This document shows, piece after piece, positions 1 to 7,729 of a stretch of 15,016 bases of DNA. The notes under the pieces were generated by a model, which saw only the letters and a list, made by a program, of their open reading frames with translations, did no database searches and was not told the DNA's origin. The number at the start of each line of letters is the position of its first letter. Positions within the stretch are counted from its first letter, which is position 1. Origin of the DNA: Bacteroidota bacterium. Its GTDB lineage: Bacteria; Bacteroidota; Bacteroidia; Chitinophagales; UBA8649. The translations under genes were made by a program, and so were the position numbers. Location: assembly GCA_003447535.1 (NCBI GenBank), contig DLYY01000178.1, positions 1-15,016 of the forward strand. The letters run 5' to 3'.

Positions 1-662
1 TGAACTCTTTCCAGATCTTCTATGGGAACGGAGGCACCAAGGTAAAGCGTCCTTGCACCATGTATTCTGAGCATATACTCAGCGATTAATAATCCTATTT
101 CATGAAGCTCTCCTTCAGGAAGAAAAAGAATAAAGCGCTTGGGATTTTCGTTTAGCCGCTTCGTCTTCTCGATTTCACGCATAATGCGCCGCTTAATAAT
201 ATTTGTAGCGAAATGTTCTTGTGCTGGATTTATCGAACCAGTAGACCACAGCATCCCCACTTTTCTCATAAAAGGGTACAAAACAGACTCAATTTGATGT
301 ACAAATCCCAACTTTCGGATACTTGATTCGTAGATTGCCTCGAAATTCGACTCATTCATGGCAATCATAAACTCAATGAGTTTACCTTGGAAGTAGTTAT
401 CGCTTGTTTGCATAAGACCCACTTCCATAGCTTTTTGACGGATCTCTTCCCGTGACAGGGAAGCTATCTTGCTAATTTTTATACCATTTTGGTTAAGCAA
501 GGCAATATTGAGGAGTATTTTGAGCTGAGCATCGCTGTAAAACCTGATATTCGTATCCGTTCTTTCGGCCGAAACAATATCGTAACGCTTTTCCCATATC
601 CTTAGAGTATGCGCCTTGACGCCTGTTAGCATCTCAATATCTTTTATCGAATATTTCCCCAT
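1..662 (-). CDS. MerR-family regulator with B12-binding domain, CarH/LitR-like, partial
   Basis: Cut by the window edge: about 220 N-terminal residues are visible and the C-terminus lies before position 1. The start is the ATG at 660-662, seven bases after the stop of the upstream carotenoid gene, so the two are probably co-transcribed. Residues 1-75 form a MerR winged-helix DNA-binding domain, with a TLRIWEKRYD recognition segment and an NIRFY wing. Residues 85-165 match the helical cap of B12 sensors, with W139 followed after nine residues by E149-H150. Residues 175 onward begin a Rossmann-like cobalamin domain with an ELHEIG motif. Its H187 corresponds to the lower-ligand histidine of DxHxxG. 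In the CarH family, adenosylcobalamin holds a DNA-bound repressor tetramer that light dismantles, which releases carotenoid genes. The retained residues and the carotenoid neighbour support that role here. Light response and target promoters are inferred. Confidence 0.88.
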   Translation of the reverse strand, partial: MGKYSIKDIEMLTGVKAHTLRIWEKRYDIVSAERTDTNIRFYSDAQLKILLNIALLNQNGIKISKIASLSREEIRQKAMEVGLMQTSDNYFQGKLIEFMIAMNESNFEAIYESSIRKLGFVHQIESVLYPFMRKVGMLWSTGSINPAQEHFATNIIKRRIMREIEKTKRLNENPKRFILFLPEGELHEIGLLIAEYMLRIHGARTLYLGASVPIEDLERV

Positions 663-669
663 TTTGTTT

Positions 670-1419
670 TTAGCCGAGCATAATCCCTACCCAACTTAAT
701 AGGAAGAACACCACTAAAGACAAAATAGTTACGAGAAGAATGTCATTATTCTTAGTTAGAACAACATTTCCTTCGTTTATTGCCGATTTTGAAGTCAATT
801 TTTGCTGATTTGCCGGCTTTCGCCAAAAACCTAGCCATATTAATGTGACAATACATCCTCCAAAAAACCATGCAATGTAATTCGCAATTGAAGGCAAGAT
901 TCTACCCTTCCAAACCCATAAACCATAATGCACAGCAAATGGTTCAATGATTACGTCTAAAAGCACCATTAGCAAAGCGCCAATAACTACCTGATAGACC
1001 AATCGTAAAGACGGCTGCCACCATAAAACAAGCGTGGAAAAACAATAAGATAATAGCAACCAATTCGTACCTATTACAATAGGGACTCCTAAAACTCTAG
1101 GACCGAGCAAGGATGTGTAATGGTATTCGCCGAATATGTTACCTGTTTTTACTCCAATAATCTCAATAAACATACCGAACATGAAGGTCAAAAAAGCTGC
1201 CTTGTAGAATTCCCTATTGAGCGGAGGATGAACAGAAAACAACATAAATGTTACTATAGATAAATGTGCGGGAGTGAGTAAGACTAAACCTATCGGATCT
1301 CCTAGAGCCATACATATTCCGCCCACTGTATGCAAAACAATGACTATTATAATAGCCCATCCACGCCACGATGCTAAAAACCCACTGATCTGTGGCATGT
1401 ATTTTGAAAGTAACTTCAC
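670..1419 (-). CDS. cruF: Carotenoid biosynthesis membrane protein, CruF-like carotenoid 1',2'-hydratase family
   Basis: A 249-residue integral membrane protein with six to eight hydrophobic segments. It carries the signatures of the CruF / DUF422 carotenoid family: an EIIGVKTGNIFGEYHY block at residues 86-101, a GVPIVIGTNW segment at 111-120 and LDVIIEPFA at 154-162. CruF enzymes add water across the 1',2' double bond of acyclic carotenoid ends, a step toward myxol- or saproxanthin-type pigments in marine Bacteroidota. The exact substrate cannot be read from the sequence. The start is uncertain: position 1419 gives a GTG start, while an ATG at 1398 would remove seven residues. It precedes the B12-type MerR regulator by seven bases and is divergent from the VWA gene, with only 15 bases between the farthest starts. 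Confidence 0.85.
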   Translation of the reverse strand: MKLLSKYMPQISGFLASWRGWAIIIVIVLHTVGGICMALGDPIGLVLLTPAHLSIVTFMLFSVHPPLNREFYKAAFLTFMFGMFIEIIGVKTGNIFGEYHYTSLLGPRVLGVPIVIGTNWLLLSYCFSTLVLWWQPSLRLVYQVVIGALLMVLLDVIIEPFAVHYGLWVWKGRILPSIANYIAWFFGGCIVTLIWLGFWRKPANQQKLTSKSAINEGNVVLTKNNDILLVTILSLVVFFLLSWVGIMLG

Positions 1420-1434
1420 TCTTAATGTAAATCT

Positions 1435-3453
1435 ATGAATATGCAGCCAAAGAAGTATCTACTTATCCTACTACTTCCATTTCTCTTGGGCATACAAATG
1501 CGTGCGATTAGCCAAAGCATTCATGATGTCGTTACAATACACCCCGAAGTTTTTGATTTTGGAAGGCTGACCGATTGGTCCAATCCGAAAGCAACCTTTA
1601 CTGTGTACAACGGAAGCGATAAAACGCTTCACTTTTTAAGAACACCGAGTACTCCCTCTGTCAATATTCTTTATCCAACCTATGGCATCCAACCTGGGGA
1701 TTCAGCCTCATTTTATATCGAGTTTTACACCGGACAAAAAGGAAAGTTTGACGAAGTTGTAACGCTATACTTCGAGGAATCATCCTCTCCCTTTCCTGTT
1801 ATAATCAAAGGAAACATTTTATCTTTTGCCCCCAATGTCGTTAGTGTGTGTCCTGCCTACAGAAAGGGCAAATCCACCTCGATAAGCAACCTTTCCTTAT
1901 TTGTTCGTGACAAACGCACTAATCGTCCTTTAGAAAATGTACGCGTGCGACTTAAGTCTCAATATTATCCCAATGAGATTATCATGGCTACCAATGAAGA
2001 AGGGCAACTCAACGAAAACTTTCCGCAAGGAAGCTTTGATCTGACCCTGGAGCGTGACGGCTACGCGCTACAAACTATGCATTTTGACCACACCTATCGA
2101 TCAGATGTTATTCAAATTAGCATGGATCGAACCTTCGATGAGAACGACATCAACTACGATTCACTTCTGGCAGCTTATGAGATGAATCCAATCAACTTAG
2201 ATGATCCAAGCTTTGTGAATTATGGATTCCAAATTTTAAACATTGTCACCGAACAGCCAATTTTTCGAGCCGATGTTTTTGTGCGTAATTCAGATGGCTA
2301 CCTTCTGGAATCAGGCAAAAGTGACATGGAGGGCGTTTGGAGAACTGGACAGCCCAAAGAAAACACAACAGCCGAAATTGAAGCGGATGGTTATGAAAAT
2401 AAGGCAGTGGCCATAGATGCCAAGATTACAGAAATACAAGAGGTTTACCTGACTCCCATTTACGAAGGAGTTACCTTAGAGACACCTGGCTCTCAAAACA
2501 GCAATTCGCTTGAAACTCCAGCTATGCAAGAAACAGCGCAAGCCGAGACACCACCAACCGAGACAAATGCGGCATCAGAAACAGATGCAAGCCTAGAAAA
2601 CAAATCTTTAGAAATCTACATTGACACCACTGAGCCTTCCGAATCAACTTCAATCAGCGAAGAAAAGACTGAAGGCTCTGAAGAGGATTTTTCAACCACC
2701 ACTCAAGCAACGAGTGAAGAATCTAAGATAAGTGAAATGTCCCCAGAAGAACGGATGGAAAGCTTGATAAACACTTCCAATGATTCAAAAGACAATAGTT
2801 ACAAGGAAGAAACTATACTTAATGAAGAAGACCTCCGTGATTTCAATAAGTGGGGAGAACTTAATGAGGCGCTATACAAACAGAATAATATCATTTTTCT
2901 AATTGACATTTCCTTTTCGATGCGAAAACATGGGAAAATAGCCAAGCTTAAAAAATCTATAACCACCTTGATTGACGTCCTAAGAGATTTTGACCAGATT
3001 GGATTGATCACCTATAACTCAAAGGCTGACACCATCTTTTCATCAATTGCACTATCTGACAAGGAAGCGGTCAAACATGAAGTAAACAGTTTAACACCAT
3101 CCGGATTAACGTATGGAGTAAAAGGAATTGAAGCGGCGTATGCACTAATCCAAGGGAGCTTCCTTTCTGAAGGAAATAATCAAATCATACTTGCTACGGA
3201 CGGACTTTTTACCGATGACCACTTGACGCTTGACGAACAAGAGTTGCTCCGTGTAGTTCGTCGTAACAACAAGGACTACGATATAAAACTATCAGTATTG
3301 GGCTTTGGTAACGATTCAAATGGACTTGAAAGAATGGAAAGTTTGACTATTGCTGGCAACGGCAACTATTTAGAAATCTCCCTAGACCATAATGCAGAGC
3401 ATAGCAAAGAGATTTTAATCGAGGAGATAAAGACTCAATCGAGAATAAAATAA
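1435..3453 (+). CDS. Secreted multidomain protein with C-terminal von Willebrand factor A domain
   Basis: A 672-residue protein with an N-terminal signal peptide (KK followed by a Leu-rich core, likely cleaved near residue 27). Visible order: an ASH/DUF1573-like beta-sandwich (about 33-130, starting HPEVFDFG); a carboxypeptidase-regulatory-like or CNA-B-like domain (about 150-230, NRPLENVRVRLKS and TNEEGQ); a second similar domain (about 262-342, IFRADVFVRNSDG); a Ser/Thr/Glu-rich low-complexity linker (about 345-485); and a VWA domain (about 487-672). The VWA metal site looks complete: DISFS beginning at D491, T559 and D589 (ATDG). VWA domains usually bind protein partners through a divalent metal. 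No OmpA domain, type IX sorting domain or clear transmembrane helix is visible after the signal. The partner and role are unknown. The gene starts a tight plus-strand string, with msrB three bases downstream and in the same frame. Confidence 0.88.
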   Translation: MNMQPKKYLLILLLPFLLGIQMRAISQSIHDVVTIHPEVFDFGRLTDWSNPKATFTVYNGSDKTLHFLRTPSTPSVNILYPTYGIQPGDSASFYIEFYTGQKGKFDEVVTLYFEESSSPFPVIIKGNILSFAPNVVSVCPAYRKGKSTSISNLSLFVRDKRTNRPLENVRVRLKSQYYPNEIIMATNEEGQLNENFPQGSFDLTLERDGYALQTMHFDHTYRSDVIQISMDRTFDENDINYDSLLAAYEMNPINLDDPSFVNYGFQILNIVTEQPIFRADVFVRNSDGYLLESGKSDMEGVWRTGQPKENTTAEIEADGYENKAVAIDAKITEIQEVYLTPIYEGVTLETPGSQNSNSLETPAMQETAQAETPPTETNAASETDASLENKSLEIYIDTTEPSESTSISEEKTEGSEEDFSTTTQATSEESKISEMSPEERMESLINTSNDSKDNSYKEETILNEEDLRDFNKWGELNEALYKQNNIIFLIDISFSMRKHGKIAKLKKSITTLIDVLRDFDQIGLITYNSKADTIFSSIALSDKEAVKHEVNSLTPSGLTYGVKGIEAAYALIQGSFLSEGNNQIILATDGLFTDDHLTLDEQELLRVVRRNNKDYDIKLSVLGFGNDSNGLERMESLTIAGNGNYLEISLDHNAEHSKEILIEEIKTQSRIK

Positions 3454-3456
3454 TCC

Positions 3457-3789
3457 ATGTCAAAAACGGAATCTCCATACACGAATAAGTATTACCTGCA
3501 CTTTGATAAGGGCATATATTTGTGCAGTTATTGCAAGACTCCCCTTTTCTCCTCAAAAAGCAAATACGATGCTGGATGCGGTTGGCCCACATTTTACAAG
3601 GAAGCCGCAGAAGACACATTGACCCTAACCGAGGATCATTCGGAAGGTAAAATTCGAACAGCAATCGCCTGTAAATCCTGTAATAGCCCTCTTGGCCACA
3701 TATTTAATGATGGACCCCAACCAACTGGACTTCGATTTTGCGTCAACTCCTATGCCCTACATTTTGAAAATGAGGAAGGTAAAGACTAA
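3457..3789 (+). CDS. msrB: Peptide-methionine (R)-S-oxide reductase MsrB
   Basis: A 110-residue SelR-domain protein that reduces the R-epimer of methionine sulfoxide in proteins, using thioredoxin-type electrons. The zinc-binding pairs are C23/C26 (CSYC) and C72/C75 (CKSC). The catalytic cysteine is C95 in GLRFCVNS, and C41 in AGCGWPTF is placed as the resolving cysteine. GHIFNDGPQPTG is the usual active-site strand. No signal peptide is visible, so it should act in the cytoplasm. The protein begins at TESPYTNKYY, about 20 residues later than most MsrB proteins, and so lacks the usual N-terminal helix (EQYxVLRxxGTE). It follows the VWA gene by one non-stop codon and precedes a thioredoxin-fold gene by 22 bases. 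That thioredoxin-fold protein is a plausible electron donor, which is an inference from proximity only. Confidence 0.93.
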   Translation: MSKTESPYTNKYYLHFDKGIYLCSYCKTPLFSSKSKYDAGCGWPTFYKEAAEDTLTLTEDHSEGKIRTAIACKSCNSPLGHIFNDGPQPTGLRFCVNSYALHFENEEGKD

Positions 3790-3811
3790 CTTTCAGCCTT
3801 AAAGTAACTCA

Positions 3812-4375
3812 ATGGCACTTTTGCAGTCCTCCATGGCCCCGCTGGGCAGTTCTATTCCATCATTTCGTTTGATGGACGTCGTAAGTCAACAAGTACTCAG
3901 TAAAGACGACTTGATGGCCTCCCATGGTTTAGTAGTGGCATTTATATGTGCCCATTGCCCCTATGTATTGCACCTAGACGAGCATATGGCCAAAGCGTTT
4001 AATCAACGCATTGGGAGTGGAATGGGATTTGTCGTTATATCTTCCAACGATGTGGTCAATTACCCTCAAGACCACCCTGATCGTCTAAAAGAACAAGCAC
4101 TCCAACGAAGCTTCCAATTTCCTTATCTCTATGATGAAGATCAAGCAGTAGCCCAGGCATTCGGTGCCGTCTGTACGCCCGATTTCTTTATGTATGATAA
4201 AGATGGACTGCTAGTTTATCGAGGGAGATACGACGGCTCAAATCACAAAAACGATGAACATCTTGACGGTCAAGATTTACTAACCGCCATTGATACCCAC
4301 TTGGAAAACAAAGTCGTTGACGCAAACCAGTTGCCCAGCGCAGGATGTAGCATCAAATGGAAAAACAACCTATAA
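3812..4375 (+). CDS. Thioredoxin-fold protein, peroxiredoxin-like family (CAHC active site)
   Basis: A 187-residue protein of the AhpC/TSA/thioredoxin superfamily, closest to the PRX-like group whose members begin MALxxSxMxPLG and carry a CxHCPYV motif. Here the redox pair is C46/C49 in ICAHCPYV, where CNHC is more usual. The cis-proline strand is CTPDFFMYD (C121, P123). The family's tail is seen as AGCSIKWK with C179. No signal peptide is present, so it is probably cytoplasmic. The substrate is not established for this family; thiol-disulfide exchange or peroxide handling is expected. Its position directly after msrB suggests an oxidative-damage role. The start at 3812 matches the family N-terminus. 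Its 3' end overlaps the longest possible valS start by 19 bases but not the preferred one. Confidence 0.85.
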   Translation: MALLQSSMAPLGSSIPSFRLMDVVSQQVLSKDDLMASHGLVVAFICAHCPYVLHLDEHMAKAFNQRIGSGMGFVVISSNDVVNYPQDHPDRLKEQALQRSFQFPYLYDEDQAVAQAFGAVCTPDFFMYDKDGLLVYRGRYDGSNHKNDEHLDGQDLLTAIDTHLENKVVDANQLPSAGCSIKWKNNL

Positions 4376-4383
4376 TCTACGCT

Positions 4384-7005
4384 ATGAGTCAAGGCTACAC
4401 CGCCAAAGAAGTAGAATCGAAATGGTATTCTTATTGGCTAAAACATGAATTGTTTACCAGCAAAATAGATAATAGAGAACCCTTCACCGTCGTCATCCCA
4501 CCACCCAATGTCACTGGGGTGTTGCATATGGGGCATATGTTAAACAATACCATTCAAGATGTCTTTATTCGGCATGCTAGAATGCAGGGGAAAAACGCAT
4601 GCTGGGTTCCGGGAACTGATCATGCATCAATAGCCACTGAAGCTAAAGTTGTAGGCCGACTTAGAGAACAAGGCATCAAGAAATCAGACCTCACGCGAGA
4701 AGAATTTCTAAAGCATGCATGGGATTGGACCGATGAATTTGGTGGAGTGATTCTCGACCAATTGAAACGTTTAGGGGCATCGTGTGACTGGTCTAGAACC
4801 CGCTTCACATTAGAGGAAGACCTTTCTGAAGCCGTGAACAAGGTATTTGTTGAACTCTATAAAGATGGCAAGATATACCGAGACTGGAAAATTATCAACT
4901 GGGATCCTAAAGCGCAAACCACACTATCTAATGAGGAAGTGATCCGAAAAGAAGTTACTTCCCAACTCTATTATATCAAGTACAAACTTGTCGACCAAAA
5001 CAACTACCTCACCGTGGCCACAACGCGGCCTGAAACCATTATGGGTGATACCGCCATCTGCGTCCATCCAGATGATGAGCGCTACAAGCATCTCATTGGA
5101 CAGCGTGCCATTGTACCTATAGTCAATCGAGAAGTTCCCATTATTGCAGATACCTATATCGATAGGGAGTTTGGAACTGGAGTACTTAAGGTAACCCCAG
5201 CGCACGATACCAACGATTATGAGATAGGCCAGCGACATAATTTGGAATCCATCGATGTGCTTAATCCCGATGGAAGTATTGCAGATATCGCTGGATTTGC
5301 TGTTGGAAAGGATCGATTTGAAGCACGTAAGCTTGCAGCTCGTTACCTCAAAGAACACGACTTATTGATCAAAAATGAGTCGATACAAAACAGCGTGGGC
5401 TATTCCGAGCGCAATGCTGATACTGTGGTGGAACCCCGCCGTTCCTTACAGTGGTTTGTGCGCATGGATGACATTGTAAAGCCTGCCCTTGATGCCGTAC
5501 TCAATGGAGATATTGATTTTATTCCTGCAAAATATGTATCCGTCTACAAACATTGGCTCGATAATATACGAGATTGGCCCATTTCAAGGCAATTGTGGTG
5601 GGGGCATTCAATTCCAGCCTACTACGTACGCGATGAAGTTTTTGTGGCAGAAAGTAAGGAAGAAGCATTCACCATGGCTCAATCCCATTTTTCAGATGAC
5701 AGTATCCAAATGGAAGACCTCGTCCAAGATCCCGATGCACTCGATACCTGGTTTTCCAGTTGGTTATGGCCTATATCCGTCTTTGATGGTTTCAAAAAAG
5801 ACCAACGAGAATTCGACTACTACTACCCTACTCAAGTGCTGGTTACAGGATGGGACATCATTTTCTTTTGGGTAGCACGAATGGTTTTTGCTGGATATAC
5901 ATTCAAAAATGAAAAGCCTTTTGAAAAAGTCTATTTCACTGGAATGGTTCGGGATATGCAACGCAGGAAAATGTCCAAGTCGTTAGGAAACTCGCCTGAT
6001 GCACTAAAACTTATGGATCACTACGGGGCAGACGGAGTTCGCTTTGGGGTTTTAAGTTGCGCGGCCGCGGGAAATGACTTGTTATTCGAAGAAAAGCTGT
6101 GTGAAAACGGAAGAAACTTCACCAATAAACTATACAACGCCTTTATGCTGATTGATTCATGGAATACTAATTCAAGTGATTTGGCTCCAGAAGATAAAGC
6201 AGCTACGCAATGGTTTGAAGCACGATTAGAGCAATTGACAAGCGATGTAGATAAGGCCATCTCAGAGTTCCGGTTATCCGAAGCATTGATGGAATTGTAT
6301 AAAGCTACTTGGACAGATTTCTGCTCATGGTATTTAGAATTTGTTAAACGACCAAAAGGAGAATCCTATCCTAATGAAGTAAAAGAGAAGAGTATAGAAT
6401 TCTTCAATCAACTTCTTCAGCTCTTGCATCCCTTTATGCCCTTCATCACCGAAGAGTTATGGCAAAATCTAGAGGATCGAAAAGAAGGTGAAAGCATTTG
6501 CGTTGAGTCCTATCCTACCGCAAGTGAGTCCAAGGCTAAGAGTTGGCTTAATCATGGAGAATCCGCTCGTCGCATTATAACTGGAATACGAGATATACGT
6601 CAAAAAGCTTCTTGCAAAAACCAAGACACTATCAAGCTGACAGTGTATGGTAAGCCATCGGAGGCCTACTCCGCCTTTGAGCAATTGATTGCAAAAATGA
6701 CTAAAGCTGAATCCATTGATTGGGTTGACCATGAAGTCGATGGCCAAGAGAGTTTTATAGAAAAGGGAGCTACCTTCTATGTTGACACCGGAAAAACCAT
6801 AGATGTTGATCAACTGATTCAAGACCTTGAAGATGAACTTTCGTATACCGAAGGGTTTGTAAAACAAGTGCAAGGAAAACTGAGCAATGCACGCTTTGTA
6901 GACAATGCTCCAGCTGCAGTAGTTGATAAAGAACGTCAGAAGCTTAAAGATGGCTTGGATAAGATTGAAGCCCTTAAAAAGAACCTCTCTCAATATAAAT
7001 CCTAA
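4384..7005 (+). CDS. valS: Valine--tRNA ligase
   Basis: Class I aminoacyl-tRNA synthetase that charges tRNA-Val in the cytoplasm; 873 residues from the chosen start, the normal length. Visible elements are the nucleotide-binding PPPNVTGVLHMGHM block (HMGH at 48-51), the editing domain with TTRPET at 213-218 and a TPAHDTNDY stretch, the KMSKS loop at 529-533 (RRKMSKSLGN), an anticodon-binding helical region, and a C-terminal coiled coil ending at residue 873. I chose the ATG at 4384 because bacterial ValS proteins begin with a short lead into a YxxxxVExKWYxYW motif, here YTAKEVESKWYSYW. It also leaves eight bases after the preceding stop. An in-frame ATG at 4357 would add nine residues and overlap the upstream gene by 19 bases. 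The gene lies within a tightly packed plus-strand string. Confidence 0.97.
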   Translation: MSQGYTAKEVESKWYSYWLKHELFTSKIDNREPFTVVIPPPNVTGVLHMGHMLNNTIQDVFIRHARMQGKNACWVPGTDHASIATEAKVVGRLREQGIKKSDLTREEFLKHAWDWTDEFGGVILDQLKRLGASCDWSRTRFTLEEDLSEAVNKVFVELYKDGKIYRDWKIINWDPKAQTTLSNEEVIRKEVTSQLYYIKYKLVDQNNYLTVATTRPETIMGDTAICVHPDDERYKHLIGQRAIVPIVNREVPIIADTYIDREFGTGVLKVTPAHDTNDYEIGQRHNLESIDVLNPDGSIADIAGFAVGKDRFEARKLAARYLKEHDLLIKNESIQNSVGYSERNADTVVEPRRSLQWFVRMDDIVKPALDAVLNGDIDFIPAKYVSVYKHWLDNIRDWPISRQLWWGHSIPAYYVRDEVFVAESKEEAFTMAQSHFSDDSIQMEDLVQDPDALDTWFSSWLWPISVFDGFKKDQREFDYYYPTQVLVTGWDIIFFWVARMVFAGYTFKNEKPFEKVYFTGMVRDMQRRKMSKSLGNSPDALKLMDHYGADGVRFGVLSCAAAGNDLLFEEKLCENGRNFTNKLYNAFMLIDSWNTNSSDLAPEDKAATQWFEARLEQLTSDVDKAISEFRLSEALMELYKATWTDFCSWYLEFVKRPKGESYPNEVKEKSIEFFNQLLQLLHPFMPFITEELWQNLEDRKEGESICVESYPTASESKAKSWLNHGESARRIITGIRDIRQKASCKNQDTIKLTVYGKPSEAYSAFEQLIAKMTKAESIDWVDHEVDGQESFIEKGATFYVDTGKTIDVDQLIQDLEDELSYTEGFVKQVQGKLSNARFVDNAPAAVVDKERQKLKDGLDKIEALKKNLSQYKS

Positions 7006-7014
7006 ATTTATTGC

Positions 7015-7317
7015 ATGGAAGATTATCACGTTAAGCGACACATGCATTACAGTCCCAATTTGACGCACTGCATTGAAACAGCAATGAATGAGCGATTGTG
7101 TATTGAGATAGAATACGAATCCAACGAACGCGAAGTAACCCAACGACTAGTAGAACCAATTCGCCTAATCTTTAATAAAAGCAAGCGACAGTTAGCCGCC
7201 TATTGCAGACTGAGAGAAGACTTTAGGGCTTTTCGCTTAGACCGGATGGCCATGGCAAAGATTGTCAATCAACCGTTTGAGATGAAGACTTTCCCTGAAG
7301 ACCGCTTAGAACCTTAA
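7015..7317 (+). CDS. Small stand-alone WYL-domain protein
   Basis: A 100-residue protein that is essentially one WYL domain. It shows the IEIEYES strand, RLVEPIRLIF, then RQLAAYCRLREDFRAFRLDRM, which matches the conserved tail RxFRLDRI. The W-Y-L triplet itself is replaced (RQLAAYC), while the AYCR and FRLDR parts are well kept. Typical WYL regulators carry an N-terminal winged helix and a C-terminal extension; neither is present here, so direct DNA binding is doubtful. WYL domains bind small ligands or nucleic acids and regulate several phage-defence and DNA-damage systems. No such system is seen next to this gene. It starts nine bases after valS and is followed directly by glyoxalase-family remnants in the same frame. 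Function is unknown. Confidence 0.75.
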   Translation: MEDYHVKRHMHYSPNLTHCIETAMNERLCIEIEYESNEREVTQRLVEPIRLIFNKSKRQLAAYCRLREDFRAFRLDRMAMAKIVNQPFEMKTFPEDRLEP

Positions 7318-7719
7318 GTAAAAAAGCAAGGAAAAGTCACGGGAATCGGAGGTATTATGTTTCGATCAAAAGATGTCCAAGGCACAAAATATTGGTACGC
7401 CAAACATCTTAGCCTTGCCGTCGACACCTACGAATCAACCTTTACATTTATTGATTCATCAACGAAGAAATAAGCCATTCCTCAATGGAGGCCCATTAAA
7501 GAAACTTCAGATTACATTGGAGAACAGGCGCAACAGGTCATGATTAACTACCGTGTAGATGACTTGGATAAACTCCTAGAGCATTTTAAGCAGGAAGGTA
7601 TTACTGTCCCAGGTAATATTCAATCCTTTGAATACCGGCGATTCCTGCATATTATGGATAACGAAGGAAGGCGTATTGAGTTGTGAGAGCCAATAGACGG
7701 CCCATTACTTCCTCAATAG
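7318..7719 (+). pseudogene. Decayed glyoxalase/VOC-superfamily protein
   Basis: Reading the frame from 7318 gives a recognisable VOC protein: KVTGIGGIMFRSKD, KYWYAKHL, then PQWRPIKETSDYIG, VMINYRVDDLDKLLEHF, EGI and FLHIMDNEGRRIEL. It is interrupted by TAA at 7471-7473 and by TGA at 7684-7686. At the second site the family normally has IELWEPID, and the codons after the TGA read EPID. A Trp codon TGG has therefore most likely become TGA. The apparent original stop is TAG at 7717-7719. No start codon precedes the conserved KVTGIGG segment; the first in-frame ATG (7357) lies inside it. Lost start plus two different premature stops indicate a pseudogene rather than recoding. The intact ancestor would have been a metal-dependent lyase or dioxygenase-like enzyme of about 130 residues, substrate unknown. 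Confidence 0.85.
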
Positions 7720-7729
7720 TGACCTTTAG

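Noticed and set aside
4924..5961. Several reading frames of 65-144 codons on both strands within valS
   Set aside because: All overlap the valine--tRNA ligase catalytic and editing regions and show no domain signatures of their own.
6469..7143. Long minus-strand reading frame of 224 codons opposite the end of valS and the start of the WYL gene
   Set aside because: It lies wholly antisense to confidently identified coding sequence, has no recognisable family pattern, and its composition matches a reverse-strand shadow.
7684..7686. TGA read as tryptophan (alternative genetic code)
   Set aside because: Restoring Trp here does not explain the in-frame TAA at 7471 or the missing start, and valS, pheT and rny are intact under the standard code. 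A pseudogene is simpler.
7015..7719. WYL protein and VOC remnant as part of a phage-defence island
   Set aside because: No nuclease, helicase, transposase, integrase or other defence gene is nearby, and the flanks are housekeeping genes (valS, rny).
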